Below, in pieces: positions 1 to 24,253 of a stretch of DNA of 64,000 nt. Location of the stretch: positions 15,294,443 to 15,358,442 of the forward strand of contig CM051002.1 of NCBI GenBank assembly GCA_027704905.1, given 5' to 3'. Position 1 is the stretch's first letter. Each line of letters opens with the position of its first letter. This stretch comes from Muraenolepis orangiensis. Taxonomy: Eukaryota; Chordata; Actinopteri; Gadiformes; Muraenolepididae. The notes under the pieces were generated by a model. It was given only the letters and a program-made list of their open reading frames with translations, had not been told where the DNA came from and ran no database searches. The position numbers were made by a program, and so were the translations under genes.

Positions 1-46
1 AGACGTTGTGTGTTGTGTGTTAGGTTAGAGGGGGGGACGGGGGACC

Positions 47-5312
<5,266 letters not shown>

Positions 5313-8300
5313 CGGGCTCTGTTCCTCTTCCTGCTCCTCAGCCAATGGTAAGACTCGGACGCGGAGCCAGGGCCTGACCTGTGTGTTACAGTATTTCCGG
5401 AGGTTGAGATTGCGGTTGCGTCTGCAAACACTGTTTAAGTAGTCAGTTCTGCCGCCTTCCAAGCTAACCACGTCAGTTAGCACCAGAGAACTGATGCCAT
5501 GGGATAACGGAAACCCATGGCTCTCACAGTGTGGCACTTCCTGTTTCACTGCTTCTTACATCCTGTCTGAGGAGCATTTCACATGAACAGATGATGAGGT
5601 CAGAGGGGCGGGGTTTAAAAAGTAACATAGCGCTTCCCCCCTGCTCACTGCTTTCTGGGTTCGTTATAAATATGTATTTGTTTTGTTTGTTTCTAGAGAA
5701 GTCAATATTTTTGTTTGTTTGTCTTATTCGCGCTTTCAGCTTTCAAAAAAAGAAAATCTATCCATGCAAATGGCGATATATTGCAATCTTCTAATAACAC
5801 ACATCTTTCAACCACAACAACATCCGTTTGAAAGACAATATTTGACTGAGAAGCGAAAGAAACTGTTTCAAGTAAGCAGATATTTTGCTCATAAAAGCAG
5901 TGATTCCTGCAAAGGCCTTTAGCCAAGTCACTCAGCATGTTAGCATGTTAGCATAATAGCACTTTAGCATGCTAGTCTATATAGTAGCCAATTTGTTTAT
6001 CCTTAGTAAGCATTAACTTAAAACTAGTGTTAGCTGTAGCACAGGGCTAAGTCATGTGAACTGACGGTTCCTTCTAACTATACTCACAAATGCAGGAGTT
6101 GATCACAAAATATTCAGTTTGACTTTTCAAAGTAAAAGTTTGCACAAGATTCACGACCGTTCAACACATGGATGAAAAGATAACCTGCAATATGTTTTGA
6201 TAAAAGAATGGCGAGCGAAAGTAGGGATATTTTTCTAAACGATGGATTCTAAAGAGTAAAAGTCGTGTTTCTCGTTGTTTAGATGTTTAGATCTAGATAG
6301 AAGTACTATCAGTAATCGTTGGGGTGCCAACTTTTGTTGTAACATTGTGCTCCATACAGTGTGTGTGTGTGTGTGTGTGTGTGTCTGTGTGTGTGTGTAA
6401 ACTGAACACGGAGAGTATGGATGAGTTATTTATATCATTTCTGAGAAGAATTGCACTATTTTTTTTTTTAGTATGCGAAGATGGGACGAGTGAGCCAGAC
6501 TTTTATTTTGTGAAGGAGCTTTTTCCACGGCATAGTGAAATTGCAGTTTGTGGTTTCAGTTTGAGACGGCCCCCTGGGGCCACTGCCACTGTTGTCTATG
6601 TTTCAGGGGACTTGCCAGGGGAATGGGCCCACTAGCATGCATTACCATAGCCAGAATCACAAGACCATCCTCCGGTTCTGATTGAGCCCAGTGGACTTGG
6701 ACTCAACCATTAGTATACCCCCTTCATACACATGTATGAAAACTATAATTATGCAAAGGTTGTAAAAGTTCATTAAGCCAATCATAAGGACCCAAATTCT
6801 CCCTTAGGACCAATCAGGGACTCAGACCCTCACATCTCTCTCCCTATTGATCGAATCCGCAGCCAGTATCAGAACGCCTCACAAAACTAATTTCGAAAGA
6901 GTTGGCAAATTACCTCCGCAATACAACACACACACACCAGCTTGCTGGTAGTAATCCCACCAGTTTCTCCATGACTGAATGACGTATACATAATCAGGTG
7001 TGTGTATGAGCTGGGGATGTAATCAACTAATTGAGGTACAAAGAGTGGGGTTAGCCTTAAACCTGGCTGCGTACCGGTGAATGCTGAAACTTTATTTATT
7101 GTTTGAAAGAGAGAAGAGAGAGAGATATGTCCCTTTTTTAGAGTCAAATGATGATGATGTGATAATTATCCATTAATCAGTGATGCAACAGCTTTGATTG
7201 TGCATGCATGTGGGCCCAACACACACACACACACACACACACACATTCCCCTGGTAAGATGGGTCAGGCATCTCTGAGCACTTTACTGGTCCAGTTTAAA
7301 GGACACAATCGCCAGCCAGCCAGCACTGAGGTTATAACTTGACTTACAGCCAAACCACACATGAAGGTCTTCACAACATTAAGCAGAATCAGCTCTTTCC
7401 TTGGGTTAAACCGTTTATTTATTCAACCTTCTCCAGGAAAGACGTGAGTTGTGGTTCCAAAAGGATCGTTTCCACCTTCTATCATTTAAGAATGTTGTAT
7501 TGTCAGAGTCTTTAGAATTGTGTTTCAGTTTGCCAATGAAGGAGGTAGTTTCCCCTCTCGTTTAGGATGAAGTTTATCTTGTTCTAGTGTTTTTTGTTTT
7601 ATTTCAATCATCTTAAGACTAGTGAACACGGGTGGAGCATTAATAAAAGTCACACTGATGTGTTGAAAAATGACACGACGCGTGTTTTAAGCAACTCACC
7701 CAAGCTCATCTTTCTCTAAGACGTTTTTTAAGTCGCTTGGGGTCTTGCTTTCTTCAGCGTCGTGAACAAACAGATCCACTAGATGGGGCTCTATGCCGCA
7801 AAGCAACAAAACATAGATCATTTATTTGTAGAATACGACAGACCTGACACCTATATCTCCCTTGGATCACCCGGTTTTATTAGATTTACTATGTTTTATT
7901 TAGATTTACTTCAGAGTTATTATGACTTAATATTAATTTGATTTGACAGTGTAGATGGTGCAGAAGAAATGTTTGGGCTTCCAGTCTTTATGCAACAGCG
8001 CCCTCTGCGTGGGGAAGAACCAAAGCGCGGCCCAACACAATTCAAAGCTAACTTCAGCTTGAGATTATACCTCTTCTTTTGCTCCTACGACGTTCGTCAA
8101 TATTTTTTTTGTGTTCAAACGCCCAAATCACCCAAATCATGATGAACGAATTCATCTCTTGGCCCAAAGTGAATTGCCTTGTCTCCATTAATCAGAATAC
8201 TAATCATATTCTTAATCAGACTGTGGTCTGGTCCAAGCACATACCCTCTCCTCTCTTCCTCGCTCCTCTCCTCTTCTTTCTATCCTCTACTTCCCCTGCC

Positions 8301-8617
8301 TCCTCTCGCCTCACCTCCTCTCCTCTTCTCTCTCCTATTCTCTCCTCAGTGGTTTGGTTCAGTGTCCTGAAAAGGGTTCTGTAAGGTTAATAGGGGGAAG
8401 ATGGGGTGGGGGGTTCTGGGTAATGTAGTTTATCAGAGTTCCCATGACAGTCCAATGTCAGGAAGTATATCTTTAGGGAAAACAGTGCTGGCTGGCGCCC
8501 ACTTTAGGTCGGAGGAGAGAAGGACAGGAGGACAAGGTGGTGGTGGAGAAGACAGGGCACACTCACACACAGATGCACAATCAATCTACACAAACACAAT
8601 GTACACATACACACACA

Positions 8618-8660
<43 letters not shown>

Positions 8661-9113
8661 TAGGGGTGTGCTTCCACTTCCTCTCAAACACCCTGTCCTC
8701 ACCTTTCCTCTACCTGTCTGTACGAGGTCTTATTCTGTTCCCTAGAGATGCCTGTTGTCCAATGAAAAAGCTCTATTCAGACCCGCCGTGCTACCGTTGG
8801 CCGGCTGAGGGCTCGTCTCCTTGCAATGTCCCACTGTGTTGTTTGTTGCTATGCTGTTCTAGTGTGCCTGCCTTCTGAGACGGGCCAATGTGAGGGGCCG
8901 GCCGGCTTGGGCTGTCAGTCAGGCCCAGACCCCGCCCCCTCACTGTCTCAGATAATGTTGATTGGATGAGGGTGATGATGATGATGATGGTAGTCATGAT
9001 GATGAAGATAGATTGGTTTTTTTTACCCGCCGAAATGGCCGTGGCGGTGAGCGTTGCAATACACCTATTATTTGCCTCCTTTAGATGATCTTAGTACTAT
9101 TTTATCTTAGCCT

Positions 9114-9119
9114 AATAAA
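9114..9119 (+). terminator. Candidate poly(A) signal AATAAA for pmepa1 (proximal)
   Basis: AATAAA followed within 15-30 bases by a GT/T-rich stretch (GTTTTGACTGTTGTTTT), the usual downstream element. Confidence 0.4.
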
Positions 9120-9389
9120 TGTTTTGACTGTTGTTTTATATTATTGCCCATTCTCTTTAAGAAAATACATTTTTGTTTTGTTTTGTATTATTATTCCAAC
9201 ACATGTTTTACTGTTTCAAGAAACGTTGTCTTAAGTCGTCCCAAATCCGATCTTTCCTTCTGTTTAAATCACGAGAAACAAACTGAAAGTGTCTCATGGT
9301 CCTTCCCTCGAACACTTGAGATATGTCACAACTAGCACACTTGTTCACTAACAACTGAGCTGCTTGTTGTCTGAGAAACAATTTCCACA

Positions 9390-9401
9390 GAGAGAGAGAG
9401 C

Positions 9402-9489
<88 letters not shown>
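9390..9489. repeat. (GA)n microsatellite
   Basis: About 100 bp of GA repeat with three GAGC interruptions, within the probable pmepa1 3' UTR. Confidence 0.93.
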
Positions 9490-9490
<1 letters not shown>

Positions 9491-10503
9491 GTAGACAGAT
9501 GATTTTCCACCCTCCTCATCTCAAAGTTCACCTCGAACAACAACCGCCACCACCATGTTAGAACGCTGTTATGTAATGTATGGAGATGACCCCCCCACAT
9601 CCTGAAATACAGGCCTGTTTGGTCTTTTCATCAAGGACACGTGTGTTCCCTCTGGGCTCTTGTCCACTGTGTGGTGGTGGGATCTTTTTTTCTGTCTTTG
9701 GGTCCCGAAGCCTCGGAAAGGCTGCCAGAGTTTGTTTTGCCAGTACACAAATACAAAACAAGATCATGGTTACCCCAGTTGGTCTTGAATACCAAACGAT
9801 CTTCTAAAGGCTTTCCAACACGTCTCACATTAGGGCAAAACCTTGAGTCAGGCATGTTGTAAGATTTTGAAGCTCCCGGGTCTGCTTAGGGCTTGGCTAC
9901 TGTTGCCTTCAGCTTTCTGTTGTTCAAAGCCCTCCCTCCCTCTCTCTCTCTGATCTTAACTGTGTTGTCCTGAGTTTCTATTTGGATTTTCAACATGTAA
10001 GCATGACCTTCCTGAAAGGAAGTGCAGTGGAACACAACCCGTATGATAAAAATGAGTGTGAAACATCATGCAGCAACACAGCGGTGATACAGGTGAAAGC
10101 ACTTAATACCTTTCTGTTCTTAAAAATCAGCGCGAGCGATGCGCCTTTAGTTTGACAATGTACCGGAACACTCTAGGAGAGCCTCTTCCTGCCTCTTCCG
10201 AATGGACATGGTTGTTCACATGATCTCCAGGACAGTTGAAGAGGAACCGTTCTTTTGTTCTGTGTTTTCATCTTACTCCTGTACTCTGGTCTGAACATAA
10301 CGTGGAGGCATTCTTAATCACGACTATATTAACGGCTTACTCTGTGTTCAAGACTGTGTTCATACACATTTATATCGGACGTTTCAAGTGTTACTGCTGT
10401 TATGCTGTTATTTTGTTAAAAGAGGACAATGGCTTATGATCGTTACTGTTATGGAACATGTTATGAATCACACACATTTCAGTTACCCTTTCAATTTAAA
10501 ACA

Positions 10504-10509
10504 AATAAA
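10504..10509 (+). terminator. Candidate poly(A) signal AATAAA for pmepa1 (distal)
   Basis: AATAAA is followed by a T/GT-rich region (TTATGTTTGTCGGTCTGTC). Beyond it the sequence becomes repeat-rich and intergenic in character. Confidence 0.4.
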
Positions 10510-11484
10510 ACATTTTTATAAATTATGTTTGTCGGTCTGTCTTTTTTGTTCTGAATAATGAGACAATGTAAATGTATGAGGGTGTTTTTAATGTATCATG
10601 TAGAAATGGTAGGTAGAGTCATTTATTGGTGTTTGAAATCCGGCTATTCACGCGACACCATGTCACGCGACCAACTATGGAGGAGGAGCTATGGGTCTTG
10701 CCCCTTATGGAAAGCCATTTGGTGCAGAAAGCGCCACCCATTTGACGCGTTAAAAGTGACAAAACGCCGTCCAAACTGCCAAAAGAAGGCCGTCCAGAAC
10801 GCCGTTCAAACTGCAAAAATAACTTTTTTTAACTTCCGCCCAAAGGGTCACCAAACGACGTTCTGGACAGCGTTCTGTAATATGGTAATGAGTTTCGCCC
10901 TGTGTTTTTTTACAGCCACTAAATCTGAACTGTTTTCACCCAATCAGCGAAGAACGCCAACAATGCCACTTTGGATGTTCTATTATTACCCTAATAACAA
11001 ACTTTCTGGTTAGAAAATGTCCTGGAAAAACAACAAAGGCACTTTGGTATCCAGTAAATTTTTGATTTGAGCCATGTTCTGTAGTCGGACTAGCTGGTAC
11101 AATGCACATAGGTGCACAGGGCTTGTAGTATAGTGTAAGTCACTATTATTTGAGTATTGATTTGCTGCAGGCTGCATTTTTAATTAACCAACTTTTAATA
11201 TGGAATGCTGTCCGAGTAATGCCAGGGCATTATGTTTGGTTAATCACAAAGCCAAAAACATTTTCTCACTGTTTTCACATCCACAGTGTAGCCGAGGCAA
11301 ATCGTGGATTGTAGAGGGCGCCCACATGTACACTAGCCTACTGAAGTGAACACTAATGGCATGTGTATATATGATCTTTCAATAAAGATTAAAGACCTCT
11401 GGCGTTTAGTTTAGTTTAGTCTATCTCGACATATCTGACTATAATGTGAGTGAGTAAGGATTCTTTTCCAAAATATGTTGTAAT

Positions 11485-11700
11485 AATAATGGCTTGGGAG
11501 CCGCAAGGTCACCGGTTCAAGTCCCTGAAACACCAGGTTACTACTACTAAGTGCCCTTGAGCAAAGCACCCCCTACACTGCTCCCCGGGCGCTGTGTAAA
11601 TAGCTGCCCACTGCTCCTAATACTAGGATGGGTTAAATGCAGAGAGATTCCTTTCGCTGTACTGTACTTCTGCTGTACACTGACACATTTGAATATCTAT
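11485..11700 (+). mobile_element. tRNA-derived SINE
   Basis: A tRNA-like head with a B box (CACCGGTTCAAGTCCC, near 11510) is followed by a body including 'GTGCCCTTGAGCAAAGCACC', 'CTGCTCCCCGGGCGC' and 'GATGGGTTAAATGCAGAG', words I recognise from a widespread fish SINE. It ends near a T-rich/TA microsatellite at about 11700. Confidence 0.75.
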
Positions 11701-12444
11701 TATTAATATATATATATATATATATATTTGTAATTGTCAATTGACAAGTATGGCAATTATGATCCGTCCAATTAAAGATCTGCTGTTCTGACATCCGTGG
11801 GAATTTTATTCCACCAAATTGGAGCCAGGACAGAGAAGAGCTGTGACCCTGAGGTTGACCTCTAGGGCCCCTAAGCAAGGGGGCAAGCAGACGAAGAAGC
11901 ACTGACCAAAAACTATTGGAGAACTTGTAAAAGTGGAGCTACTGATCAACAGTGGGACATATTACTGAAATAGAATCCAAAATGTCATTGCAATTCATTT
12001 CTGTCTGCATCTGAAATATGAGTTATGTTCAAATAAAAAATGAAATATGATGTCATGAACAAAACAAGGTCGTAGGCAACAACATGAACCTTTTATTTCC
12101 ATCCTGTGGTCAACCATGGGTGAGATTTTCCACCTCTGTCTGTATCATCTGTATCAGATATGTTATTGCAGGGCCCATTGATTTTATGAGACAGAATTTA
12201 TTTAGCCTGAGAAAGCATTGTATATCATATTTTGGGTTATGATTCCCAGGCTACGGTTGAGTGCCTTACATGAAACGTGTAAACGATTGACTAAATTGTC
12301 TTTCAAAGGTCAACGTTCAATAGGTGACTTATATAGATTATATAACAGATATAGCTTTTAATGTAAACATGTTTTTCTGCTTTCCGAATGCTTCAGCAAG
12401 CGTTACGTAAGGTTTCTCAAACTTTTGAAAGTTTACTGCCAAAA

Positions 12445-12595
<151 letters not shown>

Positions 12596-13138
12596 GGTGG
12601 AGCAAAGCAGGAGTGACATTCCGAACATCAAAGAGAGAGAGAGAGATAGGAGTTGATAAGGGCTGTAAATATAGGAATCAGTCGTGCTACCTCACAAAGC
12701 CTGATCGTTTGGCAGGTCTGATACCTGAATATCTTTACTACTTTCCACAGTGAAGATGTGATACAACGTGGTTCTCTGAAACTATACCCCTGTGTGGTTG
12801 ACTTGAACCACATCTCTCTTTAAACCACAGCCTTTTTTTGGACTCAGCACACATCTTTAGGTCTGAACATCTCGTTGTAATCCAACCAACCCATCCGCCT
12901 GTAATATCAAGGACCCCGTGTGAACGTATGTGTACAATAACCCAAGCGGTGTGCAGTATAGTTTGGCTTCTACCACTCACGAGGCAGACTGCTCCAGACT
13001 GCTTCACACAGGCCTTGATGAGACCTGCAAAACATTCAAACAATGAGGTAATAAATAAAGTCAACAATCTCCCGCCAACCCAATCTGCATATCAGACCAC
13101 CACGAGTGGGGGTCCATACAGGTTGGAAAACCCTGCTG

Positions 13139-13249
<111 letters not shown>

Positions 13250-13757
13250 TCAGTGGGAGGGTAAAGGTTACATCAGAGAGCTTGAGAATGGGTTGGTGAA
13301 TGAGGTTCCTTTCATCAGACTGGTGTTTTGTCAGAAGCTCAGCTGGTCTGTACTAGCTGGTCCTAACTCAGATAATAATGAACCCATGTACCTGTTTGTT
13401 TGTGGAGAGCGTCAGTTTGCTTTTGGTTTAGTATTATTACGATAGCCGCTCTTGGTGCCAGGAACGACACTGTGCGTATCACTAGACACACACACACACA
13501 CACACACACGATCAAAGCCACACTGACTCACTGGACACACACCAACAGACCACAGCTGGCCCAGGACAGAAATGAGAAAGATATCCAACACTGTAATCAC
13601 GCAAATAATGACTGCTGTTTGATGTATAAGGCGTAACTGGAAGGCGACTGTGAGTTGAATACAGGAAAAACTGGGTATACTCTGGGTGTTTTTCCAGTTT
13701 AAACTAGATGATGTCGTTGCCATTGAGCTATCATTTTCTGAACCTTATCTCTCACTT

Positions 13758-13974
<217 letters not shown>

Positions 13975-14273
13975 AGAATGGTGTATGGATGTGAGGTATA
14001 TGATATGGATCTCTTTTGAGTGGTCATAGTGACGAGAGAAGCGTATAATTAAAGACACAGTTCACGCATGCTCATCAGTTAATGTCCTTAATCAAAGCAC
14101 AGTGGCTGACTAGATGCTGTCGACTGCATGAGAGATGAGAGATAAGAACACAATTGTTCTTCTCCTGCCACACAACGCGGTGTCTTTGTTTCAAAATGAC
14201 GACCTCGTCACAAGTGCTGTCGGGGCAAGGCCCAGAGTCTGTGACGCACATACCGCGGTGTGTGTGTGTGTGG

Positions 14274-14304
<31 letters not shown>

Positions 14305-14786
14305 TGTGTGTGTGTGTGTGCACGTATGTCTTTCCAGGATCTGATCATGGGGAAACATGAGTGGGACCGATCTAATCGATCGTTGTTGTTGTGTTTCCCC
14401 TGGAATTGGTAATCAATATGTTGTGTGACGTCACAACACAGGGACAATCCAACCCACAGTTGTCAATGCTGTCAAACGAGGCAAACAAACCCTCACGTCA
14501 GCACTATAACGATCCCCAATTGTCTCTGCGGTAACGCTAATGGGGCTGCCCGGTAACAAGCGAGAGCAGACCTGCATACCTGCATGTTTATGTAGTTTGT
14601 TTTTTTGTTTTTTTGTCATTCGATTGGGGACATTCTTCTGACACCCAGACACATCTGGCCGGGCAGGTTCTGTCTGTTTCAAAACGGGGTTATATGAGAC
14701 TGACGTTGCCTGTGTGTTTTGTGAAAACATATATATGAGGGTAGATTTTCAAGAGTAAATATTATTTTAAAGATTCCATATTTCTC

Positions 14787-14863
<77 letters not shown>

Positions 14864-15225
14864 TAAGATACATTTACAATATTTATTACCCATCAGCTAT
14901 ATACATTATTATTAAAGATTTAATTATAGATATTTTGGGTTATAGAGGGATGGATGGACCGATCGACGATAGATAGATAGATTGATCTAGACATGTTAAC
15001 ATGCCGACAGCAGTGGGCAGGTATGAATACTGTGACAGACCAGGAGTGTGCAAAACAGGTTATCTTGAAGTGATATTTGTGACGCGTGTGTTGTTGTGTG
15101 CTAAACATACTTCCGTGTCAGGTGATAGGTGTGCAGTTAGAAGAGATTGAAGAGTAAATCCGAGTATATTTTAGAGTAGATCAGAGTAGATTGTCGAGTA
15201 GAGAAGTTCAATGATAGTTTTTATC

Positions 15226-15640
15226 CACAGGCAGTGCCCTACTGAAGTGCTGCCACTTTCACTTTCATAACGTTACACGTTATGAATGTCAATGTCATTA
15301 ACGTTACACGTTATGAATGTCAATGTCATTAACGTTACACTTACATACTTTGCAGGACTTTCTGGACTCATCACAGTTATTGCACTGTACTGCACTGTAT
15401 TCATGATGCTGCTGCACTACTGACACTTTAAATGCTTTTGAAATATTTTTGTAAAAGAAAACAAAAAAACATGTACATATCATTTAAGTCACTTTGCTGC
15501 TGTTTTTTTGTTTATTTTATTGTATATATTATTTATATTTTTATGGTGTTGTTTTTGAGATTTATACTGCGGGAGGGAATGGGGAGTAAGCATTCCTATG
15601 TACTTGTTACAAATGGCCAATAACAATCTTGTATCTGTAT
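15226..15640 (+). repeat. Dispersed repeat, family also at 19.8-20.2 kb and 50.5-50.8 kb
   Basis: Shared words are a 'TTATTGCACTG...TTCATGATGCTGCTGC' core and a 3' end with 'AAGCATTCC.ATGTAC' before an AT-rich, LINE/SINE-like tail. The copy at 50520-50797 has the same orientation and ends 'AATAAAGAATCTTGAATCTTG'. The copy in pck1 intron 4 is reversed. It is probably a LINE or SINE 3' tail; class not determined. Confidence 0.6.
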
Positions 15641-15643
15641 CAG

Positions 15644-15792
15644 AGTAGATCAGAGTAGAGTGAACATTAGATCAGAATAGAGTGAACAGTAGATCAGAGT
15701 AGAGTAGAATATATCAGAATAGAGTGTGGAGTAGATCAGAGTAGAGTAGAATAGATCAGAATAGAGTGTGGAGTAGATCAGAATAGAGTAAT
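15644..15792. repeat. Short tandem array of 'AGTAGATCAGAATAGAGTG'-like units
   Basis: About eight irregular copies of an AGATCAGA(A/G)TAGAGT word with variable spacers, just before the probable pck1 poly(A) region. Confidence 0.7.
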
Positions 15793-15847
15793 AGCAGAGT
15801 CATTGTAGAGTCAAGACCAGCAACAGCAGAAACGGTGTGTATAACAT

Positions 15848-15853
15848 TTATTT
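15848..15853 (-). terminator. Candidate poly(A) signal for pck1
   Basis: TTTATT on the plus strand is AATAAA on the minus strand, about 860 bp after the pck1 stop codon, followed on that strand by a GT-containing stretch. It would place the 39-bp minisatellite at 16017-16275 inside the 3' UTR. Confidence 0.45.
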
Positions 15854-16016
15854 CAAATATTTGTTTCCTCTTCAGAGGATTCAAATTACAACCATAAGCT
15901 CAGAGCAATAAAAGTAGGAGTAATATAAACCGATCTCATTGAAAAATACATTAAAACACAAAACAACCACAGGAATACAAACAGGAGTCTCTAACATGAA
16001 GAGACATTTCGCCAAG

Positions 16017-16275
16017 CCTCCTCCCGGGCAGTACCAACTGGGTTGCCCACCCAGCCCTCCTCCCGGGCAGTACCAACTGGGTCGCCCACCCAGCCCTCCT
16101 CCCGGGCAGTACCAACTGGGTCGCCCACCCAGCCCTCCTCCCGGGCAGTACCAACTGGGTTGCCCACCCAGCCCTCCTCCCGGGCAGTACCAACTGGGTT
16201 GCCCACCCAGCCCTCCTCCCGGGCAGTACCAACTGGGTCGCCCACCCAGCCTTACAGCTGGGCAGCACCAACACT
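16017..16275. repeat. 39-bp minisatellite in the probable pck1 3' UTR
   Basis: Six almost identical 39-bp units (starting CCTCCTCCCGGGCAGTACCA) and a degenerate seventh. Variation is limited to a T/C change in GGGTTGCC/GGGTCGCC. Because 39 is divisible by three, three frames stay open through the array, including one of 13-residue PPPGQYQLG(C/R)PPS repeats. I read this as non-coding: it lacks any exon structure and sits downstream of the pck1 stop. Confidence 0.9.
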
Positions 16276-16710
16276 AATGGTGATGGGGGAGCAAATACAT
16301 TCAATACCGCTACCATGTACGGAGATATGTGCGTTTATAATAACTTACTGTTAAATAGTGTCCAAATACAGACCACAACGATTCTCAACTTTACGATAAA
16401 TACATTAAATAAAAGAGGTAAGGAAAGAAGGAAAATATAGAGCATATTTTGATTAAGGCACAATTGGAATGGAATTGCACTTTCAACTCACTGACTTGTG
16501 AACTAATTATCCGACAAGTATCAAGTATCTTGTTCGCTATGCTTAAAAGCTACTTCTGAAACCACATCATGCTGTCATTGCTGGAATTCTCCAGACAGAC
16601 ACTCGAATGTTCTCGAGCTGTGTGTGTGTTCTTGATTGTTCTCGAATGTGCTAGAACGGTCTTTGCGGAATGTTCTAGAGCATCATGTTCTAGAACCCCC
16701 CCCCCCCCCA

Positions 16711-22915
<6,205 letters not shown>

Positions 22916-23426
22916 GGTCACTGCCGGAGACGAAGGTTTGGGGAGAAGAGAGTGAGAGAGAGAAAAATCGGAGGAGTGGATGGAGAACAGAAAGGACAGT
23001 CTGGAGCTGAGGAGGAGAGGAAAAGAGGAGAGACAAGGGAGGAAACAGAGAAAACAACATGCAGGTTTAGTTCACAAGACACAACACAGTTAAGAAAAAC
23101 TCAAAAGTCCCCAGGTATTTCAAGTTATTTTTGTTATTTTGTTATTGTTATTTGTTATTTGAGCGTTTTTTGGACCGATTTGAACACGTCAACGTGGAGT
23201 CAAGCAACGATTCCTAAACAGCTGGTGTAACTTCTGGCTTTCTCAGGAAACGACGCTCATTAAAAATACATCCCATTTAAAACATTTAACACTTGTACAC
23301 GTAACACGACTGGGGTCGCCTTTCAAGAACATCATCCCCAAAACAGCGTTCCCTTTACACTCCGTATTATTCCGCGCACTGCGTTGTAAAATGATGTTTA
23401 AAAAAAGGTAAAGTGTCTCAACTTAC

Positions 23427-23490
23427 CAGACGAGGCCGGCTCTGCAGTTGTTGGCTGGGCGAATATCTCCGTCCCTATAAATAGGGACGG
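23427..23490 (-). promoter_or_regulatory. pck1: pck1 core promoter (TATA in a palindrome) and non-coding first exon
   Basis: On the minus strand a TATTTATA element lies at about 23476-23484, inside a perfect inverted repeat at 23469-23490 (9-bp arms CCGTCCCTA and TAGGGACGG around TAAA). About 25-30 bp downstream would fall the transcription start. The leader then runs to a consensus donor CTG|GTAAGT with the last exon base at 23427. Mammalian PCK1 likewise has a TATA promoter and an untranslated start to exon 1. The start site itself is inferred. Confidence 0.7.
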
Positions 23491-23645
23491 AGGAGGAGGA
23501 GCAGGAGGAGCAGGGGGGGAGGGGGGAGGGGAGGAGGGGAGGGAGCCTGAGGGATGACGACGGGGGGGGAGGGAGGCTCGTCTCCAAGGATTCTATTTGC
23601 GTGAACCGTCCGTGTCTCTTATCGAAAGAAAGAAAAGAAAAAAGC

Positions 23646-23653
23646 CGACGTCA
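23646..23653 (-). promoter_or_regulatory. CRE-like site upstream of pck1
   Basis: Minus-strand TGACGTCG, one base off the cAMP response element TGACGTCA, about 165 bp upstream of the TATA box. Mammalian PCK1 is controlled through a CRE, though closer to the start. A single near-match could arise by chance. Confidence 0.35.
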
Positions 23654-23694
23654 TAAATGGGGGTTCATGTCCGATGGTTTGTCACCTTGTTCTC

Positions 23695-23857
<163 letters not shown>

Positions 23858-24253
23858 CGCACACCAGAGAAAAAAAGTGTACCTATGCAAATATTCAGTG
23901 ATGTCAATGAAATGAGTCAGGACATACTTGTTACGTCTGAACCTGTTAATACTACTCTTCAACGCTGTGTTGTAATAGAGTAGTAAAGGACAGCAACAGT
24001 TTGAACTTTGACTCGGGTCTCCAAATGATGTAACCGCGGAGACCCGCTGGCGGCTGCCATTGGCTGCTGCGGAAGGCTGGCCCCGCCCCTCAAACCTGTC
24101 TATCCACAGCCGCCCCTCGGATGCATGTTGGTTCTCACCTGTCTATCCACATGCTGTATAGTCGAGCCCATACGACCAGAGATATGGTTTGTTAAGAAAT
24201 GCATAGTTTCTATCAAATTATTCACATTCTCATAAACATAGTATATAAATAAT

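Larger units (their letters stand above)
5313..10530 (+). other. Probable pmepa1 3' UTR and downstream sequence
   Basis: No further pmepa1-like exon is visible. The stretch contains short (GT)n (6360-6398), (CA)n (7217-7244, 8610-8656) and a GA array (9390-9489). The small open frames here, for example 6324-6635, have no family resemblance that I recognise. Mammalian PMEPA1 also has a multi-kilobase 3' UTR. Two well-formed poly(A) signals (9114 and 10504) are candidate ends. Confidence 0.5.

Noticed and set aside
6324..6635. 103-codon open frame in the pmepa1 3' region
   Set aside because: It begins in a GT microsatellite, shows no recognisable domain and has no splice partner.
15939..16354. 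Repeat protein of PPPGQYQLG units
   Set aside because: The minisatellite unit is 39 bp, so frames stay open by arithmetic. The position is the probable 3' UTR of pck1 and the flanking residues show no known domain.
22916..22921. Two-codon upstream start for pck1 (GTG ACC before ATG)
   Set aside because: The upstream codon is GTG. The ATG at 22915 gives MPPQ, matching the known PCK1 N-terminus.
23553..23558. Second CRE half-site (TGACGA) near the pck1 promoter
   Set aside because: A six-base partial match in a G-rich region is not distinguishable from chance.
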